The notes below the pieces were generated by a model. It did no database searches, was not told where the DNA came from, and worked only from the letters and a program-made list of their open reading frames with translations. From positions 27,027,056-27,091,055 of the forward strand of contig OX940868.1 in assembly GCA_954871525.1 (NCBI GenBank): a stretch of 64,000 nucleotides of DNA. The letters run 5' to 3'. Positions within the stretch are counted from its first letter, which is position 1; each line of letters opens with the position of its first letter. This DNA is from Parietaria judaica (Eukaryota > Streptophyta > Magnoliopsida > Rosales > Urticaceae). Position numbers and translations under genes: made by a program. This document shows positions 28,326 through 44,200 of this stretch, one piece after another.

Positions 28326-28820
28326 CAACTTTAGATGCATCGGTCCAAAAAATTAAAAGGATTGACCCGGGGTGAACTAGCCCAAAAGAGCCATCATCAT
28401 TTTTAGCGCGGTTAAAAAAGGTCACCGGACTCCTCTCATTCTCTATTGGTTTTATGGTGGAATCCCATGATACACGCGCGGTTATCGTGCACCTTCTTTT
28501 CTCAACATTTTGGAAGACGAATCATGAAACATTTATATTAGTAGAGTCGTGAAATATATATGTACTGTGTATGACAAGTAGCAAATACTTGAGTGAATTC
28601 ATTAACCTCGGTGTTATACCATTAAAACTCCGTGGTTGAACTATTTAGTAAAATAATATATTGGTTTTCTGAATTACTTATTTATTGTAGGTTTTTGACT
28701 TACGACTTGAGATAATTTGCTTAATTATAATTTCTATAAGGCATGCATTAATTAAATTTAGTAAGTTATAATTTATTTAAAATTAATATTTTACACGTTT
28801 AAAATGTAATTTTGCAATTA

Positions 28821-29031
28821 ACCAAGCAAGCTTGGCCTAGTGATACACCTCTATTCAGGAGGTCGTGAGTTTAAACCCTCTCATGGGACTTAAATGAGTG
28901 GAACTCAAATGAGTGCCCCTTTTACATATTTGTAAACTTGGCGAATAGTGTCACATGTTCTTACACTAAATATATCTAGTAATGCGAGATGCATTGTAAC
29001 CTTGGCCGATAGCGCTATCCCATTAAAAAAT
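28821..29031 (+). mobile_element. tRNA-derived SINE with perfect 20-bp target duplication
   Basis: Flanked by identical 20-bp direct repeats (AAAATGTAATTTTGCAATTA at 28801-28820 and 29032-29051). The body has a pol III A-box-like TTGGCCTAGTG (28832-28842) and B-box-like GGTCGTGAGTTTAAACC (28861-28877), about 18 bases apart as in tRNA-derived promoters. It ends in an A-rich tail (CATTAAAAAATA). Length 211 bp. The perfect target duplication shows a young insertion. Diverged relatives of its 3' half lie at 60205-60350 and 60420-60565. Confidence 0.9.
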
Positions 29032-29505
29032 AAAATGTAATTTTGCAATTATACAAATGAATTTTCATTAAATGAATTAAATTAACTATATTTAAATATT
29101 AAGAAATAATGATAACTATCTATTGGTTTTAATAAATAAAAAGTATAATTCTATAAAAAAAAAATCGCTTATAAATTCTTAACAATTAAATATAATTAGA
29201 TGTGCCCATATATAATAACACATATAAGAATTATTGTAGATAAGATTTAATTTTTTTATACTAAAGTATTTTTCAAATATAAGTATAACTAAATTTAAGT
29301 TTTATGAAGAAGAAAAACTACTAAATAATTCGATTGCCTTATATTGTCTTAGTTATGCATGTAATTTAAAAAATTATTAACCCGGGATATTAATGGGACT
29401 ATATAATTTTTTAAAATATATTATTGTATCAAAATTAATTATTTTCTTACACTTGTCCAAATTGAGGGCAGAGAAACAATTATCTAATTACTTTAAGTTA
29501 TTAGT

Positions 29506-30193
29506 TGTTGAGGGCGTTTCGTGTTCTCAACGATCACAAGGATTACTCCTTAAGTTTAAAGAAAGAGGTTCGGTCTTCCTCGTTTACAACTCGAAATACT
29601 TAAAGATGGAAAGAATAAAGCTTTGAGTGTCTTTGTATATTGATGTTTTTGTCTGAATACATGGGGTTTTTCCGACCAATTTCTCGGGGAAGGGTTCTAC
29701 TACAGACCTTCGAACCCCTTCTAATGAGACTTCTTCTGCCTTATATAGAGGCTAAGTTCGTCTCTTTTACATTTAGTTTCCCGCCCTCTTCCCCGTCTAG
29801 TCTCATCATCACTCCTAGGCTAGGGCAGCATGCAGAGTATGGTCTTCCCCTTGCTCTGTGTTGCTCTCGAGTGTGTCATCAGAGGCAGGTGGCATGTGTC
29901 AGAACTTTATTAAATGCACGTCACGTCGTCAGCTGCTTTCTGCCGCCTTGTACATCATTGCGAAATCCTCGATCTTAGCGCCCTCTGTCTCCTCTAAGCC
30001 TCGGGCTCGGGGTGCCGTCGCTTTCCGGGGTCGACGACTCGGGGGTCGACAACTCGGGCGTCGTCGACCAAATGTCATCGACTCTAGGGTCGATGGCTTG
30101 AGGGCGTTGTCTTCGTGACTTCTACTCGACGTCGTTTATGCCACATTGACACGTTTGTGTTGAGGAGGGATTTGACCGAATCCAACCTCAACA
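29506..30193. mobile_element. Probable solo LTR
   Basis: Begins TGTTGAGG (29506-29513) and ends CCTCAACA (30186-30193), the inverted TG...CA ends of plant LTRs. Flanking pentamers are TTAGT and TTAAT, an imperfect 5-bp target duplication. Inside are a TATA-like TTATATAGAG (29741-29750) and a GC-rich end (29990-30120) with repeated GGGTCGACGACTCGGG-type sequence. No internal retroelement genes are next to it. 688 bp. Reading frames across it are not genes. Confidence 0.6.
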
Positions 30194-30850
30194 TTAATTA
30201 CTATCTAGTTTTAAAATTTATAAAAGTTGTCGGAAACCCATTAATTTACTCATTTATCAACTTTAAGAAAAACAATTATTAAGAGATATATAATTTGCAA
30301 GCAAATTTCCTTGAATTATGCAGCAGACATTTGAAAATAAATAAGAGCATATTAATGGGCAAACTTAGCAGTCAAACTAGCCTCAACCTTTGAAATTTCA
30401 AAAGAACTAGTGAGAAAGCATTTATTTAAAAAAGAAATTTCACGACTATATGGAGAAGTCTAGAACTAGATTGGAACAGGAGTGCTAAACTACAAATGTT
30501 GAACTTAAGACATTAATAAATCTTTTTATCTTCATAACTTCATCCACACGTTATACGTCACATTAAATAAATACAAATGAGTTCTTTAAAAAAAATACAA
30601 ATGAGTAAAACTCAACTAAGAAGGTTCCAATATTTAATGGGGAAAAAGGGAAGAAAAAAGAAGAAGAAAAACATGACTCCGCCAATTTTCAATAAATCAT
30701 AAAATAACACTCCTTTTATTTTTTTGAAAGAAAAAAAAACGAATACTTTTATGTTATCTTCTTATCTTATCTTTTTTATCAAATTTTTTCACAGAATGAT
30801 CAAGATATTAGGAGCTGAAAGATCAGCCCACAACTAATAAAATGTTTGTA

Positions 30851-33623
<2,773 letters not shown>

Positions 33624-34199
33624 TATTGGTTTTCAGTTGACCAACAAGTCGTGTAAGAAATGGTATTTATTCAAAGCTGCTTCGTTAACAGCTTGTATAG
33701 GATGGGACGGAACTATATTTTATTGACGTATTTTATTTTTTGTCAAACTTGAGGAGGAAAATGCTGGGTTATGCTAATTAATTTATTTTCAAGAATCAAT
33801 ATGTATTGGCATAAAGACCTCATGAACGTTACGTAACCATGTACACGTGGAAGGGTCGGATTTTCCGAGCCCTACAGTTTTTTTCCAAAAAAAATATATA
33901 CTCGGACTAGTCCGGGTCTGCGAAAATGCAGATCCAAATTGATAAACCCGAATTTATATTTTGGCATGGTGTGGGCCGGTGTTTCGCGGACCAGGATCTC
34001 CGAGCTGGTTAAAAAAATAAAATAGAAAATTAGAGAGTCAAATTTTAGACTTATAATATATTTGAACCTTAAAATATTGTTATGAACACATACATTACTT
34101 CTTTCGAAGAAAAATATATTAAAATTTTGTTTTAATGGATTTTTTCTTTAAGGGCCTTCAATAATAATTTCGCCTAAGGTTCCCGGAGTGTCAGGGCCG

Positions 34200-34500
34200 G
34201 CCCTGAACGTGTATTATTTTGGGGTTTAGTGCACATAATGAATATTTTGTCACTAAAATGTTTTTTCTTTAAAATTAATTTTTTAAATAATTAAAAATTT
34301 ATTTAATAAAATAATAATTACGTTGCATGCCACGTGGCAGCCAAGTGCCATTTGGCATGCCACGTGGCAAAGAATGATTGCCACAGATAGATATTCTCGG
34401 TCATGCTAAGTTTGGGTACTTTTGTCGTCATTTACGGAAGTTGTATACACAGCAGAGAATTTGACTAAAGATTGAATATTTTTGCTGCAATTAACCCTTA
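34200..34500. repeat. Repeat-rich spacer upstream of CRK-D
   Basis: Contains CAGGGCCGGCCCTG (about 34193-34206, a common hAT-like terminal motif), a direct repeat TGCCACGTGGCA at about 34328 and 34358 (palindromic, includes a G-box CACGTG), and AATTAACCCTTAATT. No gene. 33624-34200 is the duplicated upstream flank of CRK-D. Confidence 0.4.
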
Positions 34501-34889
34501 ATTAAATAAACAAAAAAAATCCTCTGCTAGGTTCTATATAAAGATTTAGTTGACTGAGAAGATTAGAACATGAGTGAACAGCAAATTGACATGAGAAAAG
34601 TAATCTTGAATCTTAATATTGTCAATGCCAACCTTACCTTACTTATTAAAATATGCGTAGCCTAGCTGACGCGGTTTCTAAAGTAATTAAATGTATTTGT
34701 GGTAAAACCGTAAAAGTACAAAAAAAGTGCCTCATGTGTCATAATTCACGACTATTCCAAAAAATAATTTTGAGCGAAAAATATGAAAACTAAAATTGTT
34801 AGAACCCAAAAAAAAGGGGTCTCTCTCTTAAAAATATATGAGAATTGCACGTAATAATCATGTACAAACGTAAAACGTTGGGATTGCAT

Positions 34890-35745
34890 TTTAGCTAACT
34901 TTTAATATTTTTTTTTCTTTTTAAAATAGTCAATTTGATGAAGTGACTAATAAATCACATTTTCTGTTTACCAATAATCAAATTTAATTGATGAGCATTT
35001 ATGTTAATTCATTAGCATTTGATTCCCGATCACATAATTTTAAACTACCACTCTCTCTCTCTTTCTGGCAGCGAGGGATTGTTGGATGGAACCATCGAAG
35101 GCCATGACGATTTTGCTGCGGAAGTAACGCCGACCAAAGGAAGAAGATGAGATTATTATGGCAGCCAACAAATAGTGACTTCTCTCACTACACTAGGGTT
35201 GCAAATTAAGAGCGGTTCGGTTATTCTTTGTACGTGTCAAAGTTTGTTGATACGTGTTAATTAAGTTTATTTATATTAATTTTTTAAAATTTGGAAATAA
35301 TACTTGTTCAATTCAACGTAGATCATTTTTTTGTTAATTTGTGTTAATTCACACTTGTTTAATTCAACGTAGAATTGTTTGTTAATTCACGTTATTTTTT
35401 GTTTATTTGGTTAATTATTGGTGTTTATATAGGTTTATGGCAGGCGTAGCGGCAAAGTGGAGGCGAGAAAGTACGTGAAATTTTGTTTTCTTTAATTAAA
35501 AAAGCGACCGTGAAGATCTAGTAAAAAATTTAGAGATTTTTATTCTATAAACAGAAAAGTTTTTTTTATCATAATCTCTTTCATTTATTAAATTTATATT
35601 TGGTAATCCTTCATTTTAGATGAAGGGTGTTTTTGTCTGTAAAATTGGTTAATGTAGTTAATGGGCTAGAAGCGTAATCTTAACTAAATATGTACTATTT
35701 GACCAATTTCATGTTTTAACTTGACTAATTTGTTAAAGCTCCCTA
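34890..35745. repeat. Candidate MULE-like non-autonomous element
   Basis: A CT-rich, GC-richer patch (35050-35180) with a short open stretch is bordered by AT-rich DNA containing GTTAATTCACGTT-type repeats (35230-35410), like 340-535 of this window, and by AAATAGTCAATTTG/ATTGGTCAAATAGT edges in opposite orientations. Ends are not resolved. No gene assigned. Confidence 0.3.
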
Positions 35746-35930
35746 ATTAATATTATACATATTATATTTCAAGTCATCAATTCAACACCTATTATTATCT
35801 AATGACAATATAATACTTAAGTTATCACTATTTATTAAAAAATCACGTCTACAATTCATAAAGTTCATTCAATTGGGGCAGCTTTACCCATGTCCAACAA
35901 TCCTCAATGTTGTAAAACGACACGTGGCAG

Positions 35931-36709
35931 TAGGGGTAAAAGCGGGTCGGGTACCCTGTTTTTTTTTTTTTTTTTCCAAACCTCGTACCCGGATCCAGAT
36001 TCTTGGTTTTTTTATATTGGATCCCGGATCAGGATTTTTTTTCTTCAAAAAACCCCTAAAATCTGGATCTGGCTTTATAAAGCGGTTTTTAAAGCCGAAT
36101 CCGGATTTCATGCAATTTCAATTTTAAAAATAAAGTTTCGCATAATAACCCGGATTTGAACTTGAATTTATATTTTAATAAAAACTTGAGATAATTATAA
36201 TCAAAATTCATATATCATACTTTATCTTAAAACATCCACATTGTTACATATTAATAAACCAAATATTATCAGTTTGCTTAACATAGTTAATCATCTTGCT
36301 ATACATCCGGATTGCTACACATAGCACAAAAAAAAAACATCCGGATTGTTGGGGATTGCTATACATAGCACAAAAAAATGTAACGACGTCATTTTAGGCT
36401 AAATAAAACAACATCAATTTGTACTAAAACATGACTAATCCACTTAGAGAAATAATGGTGTACTTTTTTGGTAAAAAAATTCTAAATATTTATATATATT
36501 TAATAAGCGGGTTTTAGTAACCTACTATACGTGTTTCGGTGTTTTTATCCTCTAAATTCTGGACTTGGATCCGGTTTAATGCAGATGCAGTTTTTTCAAT
36601 AAAATGGTTCCGGTTTAACCCGAATTAATACGGTTTCGGTTTTTTTAAATGCGGTTACTATCCGTATGCGGTTTGAAACCCGCATTTTTGGGTTTTATTT
36701 ACACCCTTA
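35931..36709. repeat. hAT-like MITE with CCGGATCC/CGGTTT-rich interior
   Basis: Left end TAGGGGTAAAAGCGGGT (35931) and right end TTTTATTTACACCCTTA (to 36709) are inverted partners typical of hAT-family non-autonomous elements. The bordering octamers CGTGGCAG and CGTGAAGT agree at most of the first positions, an imperfect 8-bp duplication. Interior has poly-T and many AATCCGGAT/GCGGTTT units. A partial relative lies at about 37080-37500. Confidence 0.5.
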
Positions 36710-37917
36710 CGTGAAGTCATTCGACTGGCATTGTCACATCCAATTTTTTTATTTTTTATTTTTAAATAATTTTAGGGAAAAGGGCGATGATATTTTAAAG
36801 TTCTTCTTCATATTGGTGCACTTTAATACATAAGTATGTTTTTACGGTAACTTCAAAAATCGTTAGTACAAGTTTTGATACCTCTCCGTTATTGGGCTCT
36901 ATTTGATGACATATTTAATATTTTAAATACCACATCACACATGAAAGTGCCACCTATTAATGCTAAAATAATTAAATAATATAAAACCCAAAAAGAATCA
37001 ACGTCTATAGTGGATAGTGTAATTACTATTCCGATAAAAATGGTTTTAAGTTGATACCTAAGTCTTTATGCAATTGCATCCGGACTGGAACCGCTTTTGA
37101 AAAAACTCGCAACCGTATAATATTAAAATCGGTTTTTTTAGAAACCGCATCTGCATTAAAATTGGTACCAAGTTCCGAGTTTATGAGTTAAAAACACAGA
37201 GCCCATATAACAGGTTATTCAAATCCACTTTAAGTTATTTTTAATTTTTAGTACTTTTTTATGAACTTTTCTCTTATTTATACCATTTAATGTTATGTTA
37301 TTTCTCATATTTTTATAGCTTAATACATATATTTTAGTAAAATATTTAGCATTGAAAACTATTTTTATTTTACAGAATAAGGTTTTTGTTGTTTATTTTT
37401 CTATTTCATTAATTAATCCGGATTCCAGTTTTAAATCCATATTTTGATATTAAATCCGGGTTTAAACCTACATCCAAAAATCCTAAGTTTATGACATTTA
37501 AAATTCGGATGCGGAATTCTTATTTGGGAAAACTCAGATGTTGAACTTAAGACATTAATTAAAACATTTTTTCTTCGTGTGATCATTTATGATCAGACAA
37601 AGAGAACATGATTTATTTAATATATTATAAGGGTATTAGCGGTAAAAATATCAAACATTGGTCAAACGTGCAAACAAGTGGCCAAAACGAATTAATATCA
37701 AGCTATTAACATAAGTAACCACAATTTACAAACATGTGTACGTTGACTACAAATTCCATCTAAATTTTCTAACATCCGTTCATCAACATGGCATGTGGCC
37801 ATCTTTGGATTGTCATTTGTCACTGCCTCATGACACGCTCACTGTCTTTTTTTTTTACTCTCTCTCATCCATGGATGAAAGAGGGACATAAATCATGCGG
37901 ATGACAAACTAATTGGT

Positions 37918-38424
37918 GTGCCGCGGCTAACGGGGGCATAAAGTTCAATGTGGATACGGCGTGGGAGGTGGAAACGGGACGTGCGGCGATAGGTGTCATC
38001 GTGCGGGACCATCGGGGCGACCTTCTCGGTGTACAAGCCTTGCTTCTCGAGGAGGTGGACTCGGCACTAACCGCGGAATGCTATGCGATCTACAAAGGAC
38101 TTCTCTTTGTCAAGGAGCGTGGATGGCGGATTTCGGAAATGGAGACGGATTGCCTAAGAGCAACACAACTCATCGAAGGGGAACGACTCAATAGCGTACA
38201 AGGGCCGATCCTCGCGGGTATTAGAAAGCTCTCCCGGGATCCCAAGAACTTGTAACGAAGCCGCTAACCATGTTGCTAAGACACGTCTTGTAGGGTCAAT
38301 TCCCGACATATGGTCGAGTAATTTTCTCGATTGGCTTGTAATTTTCATTAACATGGATTTACCCCTTAGTTCTACTTAATGAATTTTAGTTTTCATAAAA
38401 AAATAATAATAATAATAAAAAAAC
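37918..38424 (+). mobile_element. 5'-truncated LINE tail with RNase H-like domain remnant
   Basis: The frame reads KFNVDTAWEVETGRAAIGVI, VRDHRGDLLG, then ALTAECYAIYKGL and METDCLRATQ: an RVT_3/RNase H-like domain with the Asp (VDTA), Glu (TAEC) and Asp (ETD) positions. After SRDPKNL a frameshift gives a stop, while another frame continues CNEAANHVAKTRLVGSIPDI to NMDLPLSST-stop, the usual domain end (N-x-AAHxVAK). An A-rich tail (38396-38424) follows. This fits the 3' end of a plant L1-type LINE whose RT part is missing. It is unlike the longer LINE at 41009-45670 in sequence, so it is a separate insertion. Confidence 0.75.
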
Positions 38425-38782
38425 ACGAAGCTCAAAGGTGTTTGTCCCAATAAATTACTCTTGTGGGGCCAATTTTTGAATTATTGTCATATTTATCCAC
38501 AAGTGAATTATTCTTCTCTCTCAACAAGTCGTATATGACATAATAAATAGGTTGCTTAAATGCACCACCGAGGCAGAATCACAAAACCTTGATAGCGACT
38601 CTGCCCCCAAAAATATTTCCTTACAACGGCGTGAAAGAGAAAGCACAGGTGTGAAATCGATTAATATAATTTACAAACATAATACCATTCCCCTCTCCTC
38701 TCCCTTTCACCCTCTTCTCAACACGGATGCGCGGTTGACTAACAAATGTACACATTTATAGAGTTTTGTTACCTATCAAGGT

Positions 38783-38960
38783 TTTAAATACCGCTTGCCG
38801 ATGTCGTTTCGCACTTTTCATTTTACGGATATATTGCTTGTCGATGAGTATCTCAATAGGTATGCCGATGGCTATGCCGGTGGATATATCGTTTCGCATA
38901 TCCTCGAAAAAAGATTTTCGATGGGCATACCGATGGATATTCGGGAAATTTAATACCTTG
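38783..38960. repeat. ATATCG/GCCGATG-rich dispersed repeat, copy 1
   Basis: GTCGTTTCGCACTTTTCATT, TTACGGATATAT and CGATGGGCATACCGATGGAT characterise this block. Two relatives lie in CRK-E intron 2 (46090-46275 and 46716-46890), sharing TCGTTTCGCACTCTC and ACGGATATATCG. No coding potential. 38961-39644 is AT-rich with short GATAAAATAAC repeats and nothing else. Confidence 0.6.
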
Positions 38961-39644
38961 CCTATGCCTATTTAATTCAGTTTGGCCATTTATTTGCGCA
39001 TTTGATCAAAATTTAACTACTTTTGCCGTTAGTATCCCTAATATAATTCTGACCATTGACTTATCTTCATGACTTCATCCCCGTCTACGCCACAGTGCAC
39101 GAAACGCTTATTCTAAGGTTGTACAAAGTAAAATTCAACTAAGAAGGTTCCTATATTTAATGGGATAAAAAATAATTAATAAAAAAAAAAAGACCCCGCC
39201 ACGCCACCTAAATCTATATATTAAATCAATTCTTATTTATCAAACTATACGATACACATCAGATTCGGTATTCTAACAAAGAAACGTGGCAAAATAACGT
39301 CAATTTTATCACTAATTGGTAATATATTACCTAAGTTTTAATAATTGATAAAATAACATTCTCAGTATTATTTTGGACAGAATTGGACAGAATACCCTTA
39401 ATGATCTTCTTAATCTTATCTATCTCGTTTTCTCACGATTTCGCCCCTCTTCAACACCTATTTTCCTTCCTTCAACTCTTATTTTCACAATCAGTATGAA
39501 CTAATATAAAGATGAGACACACGAAGTTGGTCTTCAAATTCATTCACAAAATGATCAAAGATATTCAGGAGCTGAAAGAGCAACCCACAACAAATTTTCT
39601 AGCCTAAACTATCTTTCAAAATAATACACAAACAAATGTTTGTA

Positions 39645-39998
39645 TTAGCGAGGGTAGAGTTCGCTGACGGAAGCTTCGTTCGTAGAATATGCTCCTGCAA
39701 ATCCGCTCTTGGAATGATCGGCTTCACTGGTCAGCCTTGACTCGTAGCTAGATGAGATTGTCCTGTCCTGTCCAATAGTGCTCCGTATGAAAAAAGCCGG
39801 TTCGGAAGGGGCCGGAAGAGACTGAGAATCGCTGTTTAGCATCAGAACGACAGCATTCATGGCTGGTCGATGGGCAACGTTTTCTTGGACACACAAAAGA
39901 GCGATGTGAATGAATCTTATTATATCCGAGTTCGGACCGTGTCCCACTAGAGGATCCACAATATTAATAGGCGTACCGTCTCTCCAGTTTCTCCATGC
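39645..39998 (-). pseudogene. CRK-E, 3' part: last kinase exon
   Basis: A 354-nt exon, the same length as exon 7 of CRK-B, C and D, with acceptor at 39999 and reading frame intact: AWRNWRDGTPINIVDPLVGH to SVSELYPR-stop. It encodes kinase subdomain XI and the C-terminal tail. The exons that should precede it (5 and 6: catalytic loop, DFG, APE) and the 3' end of exon 4 are absent from 39999-45670. The matching 5' exons are at 45671-47980 across a LINE, so this is one half of a broken gene. Confidence 0.9.
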
Positions 39999-40124
39999 CT
40001 ACAAGAATAGTTTGGAGATCATACTTTACTTACAATTGTGCGTATAAGTATTCCATGAATTACATTTTTTTACGACTAAAATGGACTGAAATCTTGTAAA
40101 TTTACTCATACTATAATTAAATTT

Positions 40125-40375
40125 AAAGAAATTATAATGAATAGCCACATTGATGTGTTTACATTGTATTTTAGCAAATTTAATGTTTATTTGCAAAATA
40201 GACAAATATTAACTATGTTGTCAATGATTAATATGATTATAATAATTAATGTGCCTATTTTAATAACGGTTAATATAGTTAATTGTCTACTTTACAAATA
40301 TTAACCAAGCATTGGCTATTTTGTCAATTTTAAATTGCTGTCTATTTAGCTTAAATTCCCTTAAATTTATTAGAC
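40125..40375. repeat. MITE-like repeat in the residual CRK-E intron
   Basis: Contains AAATATTAACTATGTTGTC, TGATTAATATGATTATAATA and ends near GCTGTCTATTTAGCTTAAAT, related to 17765-18010 and 48525-48765 in the opposite sense. Confidence 0.45.
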
Positions 40376-40429
40376 CCTACTAGCTTTATTTTACGTAAAT
40401 TATAAGAAATTGGTTAAACCTCCTATCAA

Positions 40430-41008
40430 CTAATTTTAGGGAAACTTGATAAAATAACACTCACTTTATAATTAATTGATAAAATAGTACCCAAATTATC
40501 ATATTTGATAAGATAGCATTTAAAAAAAAATTAAAAAAATTCATTGGCCTTATGAAATGCCCTTAGGGAATTTCATATACAGTCACTATTTTCACGCTCT
40601 TGCTTCTCATTCGCCTTTTTTTTTTATCAGATTTCTCCCTCTTCTGCAATTTTATTTGATTTGCATCGTCATTTTTTGCGTTTTTTTTTTATTGATACTA
40701 GGATTTTTAAATTACTCATTTCACACCGAAACTATAAGTGACGGGTTGCCGGCTTGGATAGGTTGTTTTTATCATATTATTATATATTTTTTATTAAGTT
40801 TCAATATTAAACTTTTGATTTACGTAAATTATAGGAATTTAAAGTTAGAAAGAAAAAGCGTTGAAGAAAGAGCGGTTTTTTCTACTATCGTAATCGAAGA
40901 TAGAAATTTTTTGCCTATCTCAGTCGAAGATAGTCGAAAAATTTATCTATCTTACACTAAGATGTCCAAATTTTTTGGCTATCTTCCACAAACATTGAAA
41001 TTCAGCTA
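40430..41008. repeat. Repeat-derived filler between CRK-E exon 7 and the LINE
   Basis: GATAAAATAACACTCACTTT and related units at 40450-40520 match AT-rich DNA at 39290-39370 (GATAAAATAACATTC). A CT-rich stretch at 40590-40660 and GAAGATAG/CTATCTT repeats at 40900-41000 follow. The open frame here has repeat composition and no recognised domain. This DNA stands where CRK-E exons 5 and 6 would be expected. Confidence 0.45.
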
Positions 41009-41211
41009 TTTTTTTTGTTTTAGTAAAAGATGGAGGCCCGACATCTCGCAATGTGATCTCGAATCCCAACTAGGTTGGCACCCAAAAACACAAAGTAAGA
41101 AACGGGGCTCTAAATAAGATAGATAAAAAGCATCACAGTTTACAAAGATATAGAAAGAGACGAGAACTAACAAAACCTAATATCTCTCTCTAAAAAAAAA
41201 AAAAAAAAAAA

Positions 41212-44200
41212 CTAGCAAAATCTAAAATTCTCTTTCATACAAATATCATCATTAACGAAAGAAGAAATGAACTCCGGGTGCGAAGGCCACCAATGTTGAT
41301 CCAAAGTTTGAGCAGCAAATCTAGCAAGGGCATCAGCGGCTTGATTACCCTCTCTATAAATATGTGTGACTCTAAAGTTGATAAGCTCCAGATAGCTAAT
41401 GCATTTTGACCATTGAGCCCGCAACCTCCAAGGCACCAAATGAGATTTCTTCTGAAGAAGTTGAACCACATAAGTAGAGTCGGACTCAAGCCAAATATTT
41501 TCCCAATGAAATTCTTTTGCTTTCTCAATAGCAAACATAGCGGCTGTTAATTCAGCTTCAAAAGCATAAGCAGAGTCGATATGGACCGCAAACGAACCAT
41601 GAGGAAATCCACGATAGGTCCTGAAAATACCTCCTGCACCAGATACACCCGGAGTACCAATTGAGGAACCGTCAGTGTTGCATTTTAACCAAGCAATAGG
41701 AGGAGAGCGCCATATAACTGAAACAATATTTGGAGCTTTCCCAGAATGAATTTCCAAACCAAAAAACTTCAAGATTTGTAAATCCTCCGAAGCGTTTGAT
41801 GTTCCTAGCATAAAGAAATCCGCTTCTTTAATACATCGCCAAACTTGTCTCAGAAGGTTGCTAGTGTTGGGGATCACATCCTCAAAAACACAGGCATTCC
41901 TAGCACGCCAAATGAGCCAAACTGTTGATATGACCGCAGTATTCCAGAGAGCGAAGATATGAGAGCTGAGATTCACGGAAGCGGCATCCGAAAGCAACAA
42001 TGAAAGCGACCCTCCTGTATTGATTGGCTTTCGAAATATATCTGAGATAGCCCGCCAAACAAACCCTGCGAAGTTGCAATGGACGAAAATATGGTCGGTA
42101 TCCTCCACTTGTTTGTTGCAAAAGCGACACATTGAAGCTAGAGCAAATCCTTTTTCCTGCAAAGTAAACTCAGTAGGAAGGAAACCTAAGAAAGCCCGCC
42201 AACATGTAATAGACCTCGAAGGTGGAAGAAATTCTTTCCATAGAAACTTTTGCCATTGAGGAAACAAATTATAATTAGCACAAAACATATTATAAACCGA
42301 TTTCACTGAGAATTCACCATTATTAGAAAGATGCCAAACACAAACATCATCAACTTCCTCAATAAATTCAAAATTTTTAATATCCTCAATGACAGAAGTC
42401 GATAAACTAGGTGGCAAGTTCCATTCATTATTAACTCGAAACTCAGATATTGTAGCTGTGAGATTTTCTCTATTTCGCAAAGGAATATTTTCTCTATCAA
42501 CTACACACGGATATAACCAATTATCAAGCCAAAAATTTCTATCAGAGTTCCTAGTAATCAACCAACGAACCTTATCTTTTACCAACGAAAAGCACGGGCT
42601 CAAAGAACGCAAAATCGATGATGAATTCACGCTGAGTTTCAAAGATCCACTAGGATGAAATATCCGAGTTTTTATCAAACACAAAGGGAAGGAACTTGTA
42701 CTAATAAATTGCCAGGAAAGCTTTCCAAGCATAGCTTTGTTTAGAGCACTCAAGTTTTTAACCCCAATACCCCCATCCGTGATAGATAAACTACATATAT
42801 TCCATGGAACAGTAATCAACTTTCTGTTGTCAATAGAGCCCGACCAAATAAAATTCCTCACTGCTTTTTCCAATTTTGACAGAAGACTTTTCGGCCAAGC
42901 ATAAACTGAAAATGAGTGGAGAAAAGAACTTTGAATAACTGAATTGACAAGAGTAATCCTACCAGCCAAAGACAAACTAGAACCTTTCCAATTAGCAAAC
43001 TTACTCAAAATGGTATCGGCCACTGGATGTAACCATTTTTTTCTTGGAGCACCCTTAAATAAAGGAACTCCAAGGTACTGAAACGGCAAAGAAATTTGTT
43101 TGAGCTTCAAAGCATTAACAATGCCAAGCTTCCTATGGTTAGAAAGATTATCGCTAAAAATAACACCTAATTTAGACCAATTAACTACTTGACCCGAAAG
43201 AGAAGAGTAAATTTCAAAAACTTTAGTAATTACACTCACATTTCTTTTAGTAGCCACACCGAAAAGAAGAACATCATCCGCATATAATAAATGAGAAGTG
43301 AATAAATTTTTACCTGTGTACTTCATAGTTTTCCATTTATTATTTTCCACATAATGGCTAATAAGACGACTAAGGAAGTCCTCGGCAATGACAAATAAAA
43401 GGGGAGATATAGGATCACCTTGTCGAACACCTCTTCTGCACTTAAAATAACCTTTAGACGAACCATTCAACATAATAGAGATCCTAGCAGAGGAAAAAAT
43501 TTCAAGAATCCAATCTCTAAATTTTAAGGAAAACCCGAAAGCCTCAAGAACATCTAGAATAAAGCCCCAGTCCATAGTATCAAAAGCTTTCTTAATATCG
43601 ACTTTCAAAACCATATTACCGCCGAAGTTCTTTTTATCAAGAACGTTGATCCCTTCAGAAGCCGCCGCAATACAATGAGAGATATTTCGACCCTTGACAA
43701 AGCCAAATTGATTTTCAGAGACGATAGAAGTTGCGACACTAGAAAGCCTGTCAGCCAAAACTTTTGTAATTATTTTGAAACAAAAATTGCTCAAGATAAT
43801 AGGTCTGAAATTATCAATCTGCATAGCCCCTTTAACCTTAGGAATAAGCACCATTAAACTCGAGTTTAGCCCGGTAGAGATGACGCCATGAATAAAGAAG
43901 CTTTGCACGCACCGGCAAACATCAAGACCGACGATATCCCAGAAAGCTTGAAAAAATTTACCGTTGAATCCATCTGGTCCAGGGGCACTATTACCATCCA
44001 TACTAAAAACTGTAGCACGGATCTCGTCATTCGAGGGGATGGCAGTAAGCCTATCATTATCATCATCTCCAACAAGAACTGGAATCACATTTCTGATAAG
44101 CTCCGTGTTTTGAGTAGTTTGAGAAGCACGACAAAAGATATCTTCATAGAACTGAATAATATGTTCAGAGATCTCATCTTGATTCACCGAGAGCACACCG

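Noticed and set aside
28832..28877. Possible tRNA gene (A and B boxes)
   Set aside because: No cloverleaf or acceptor stem; the 20-bp target duplication and A-rich tail show a SINE.
35873..36159. Overlapping frames rich in Phe and Pro-Asp-Pro
   Set aside because: Translation of a poly-T/ATCCGGATC repeat inside a hAT-like MITE.
40557..41117. 186-codon frame with hydrophobic segments next to the LINE
   Set aside because: Composition follows T-rich repeats, the frame runs into the LINE 3' UTR, and no domain is seen.
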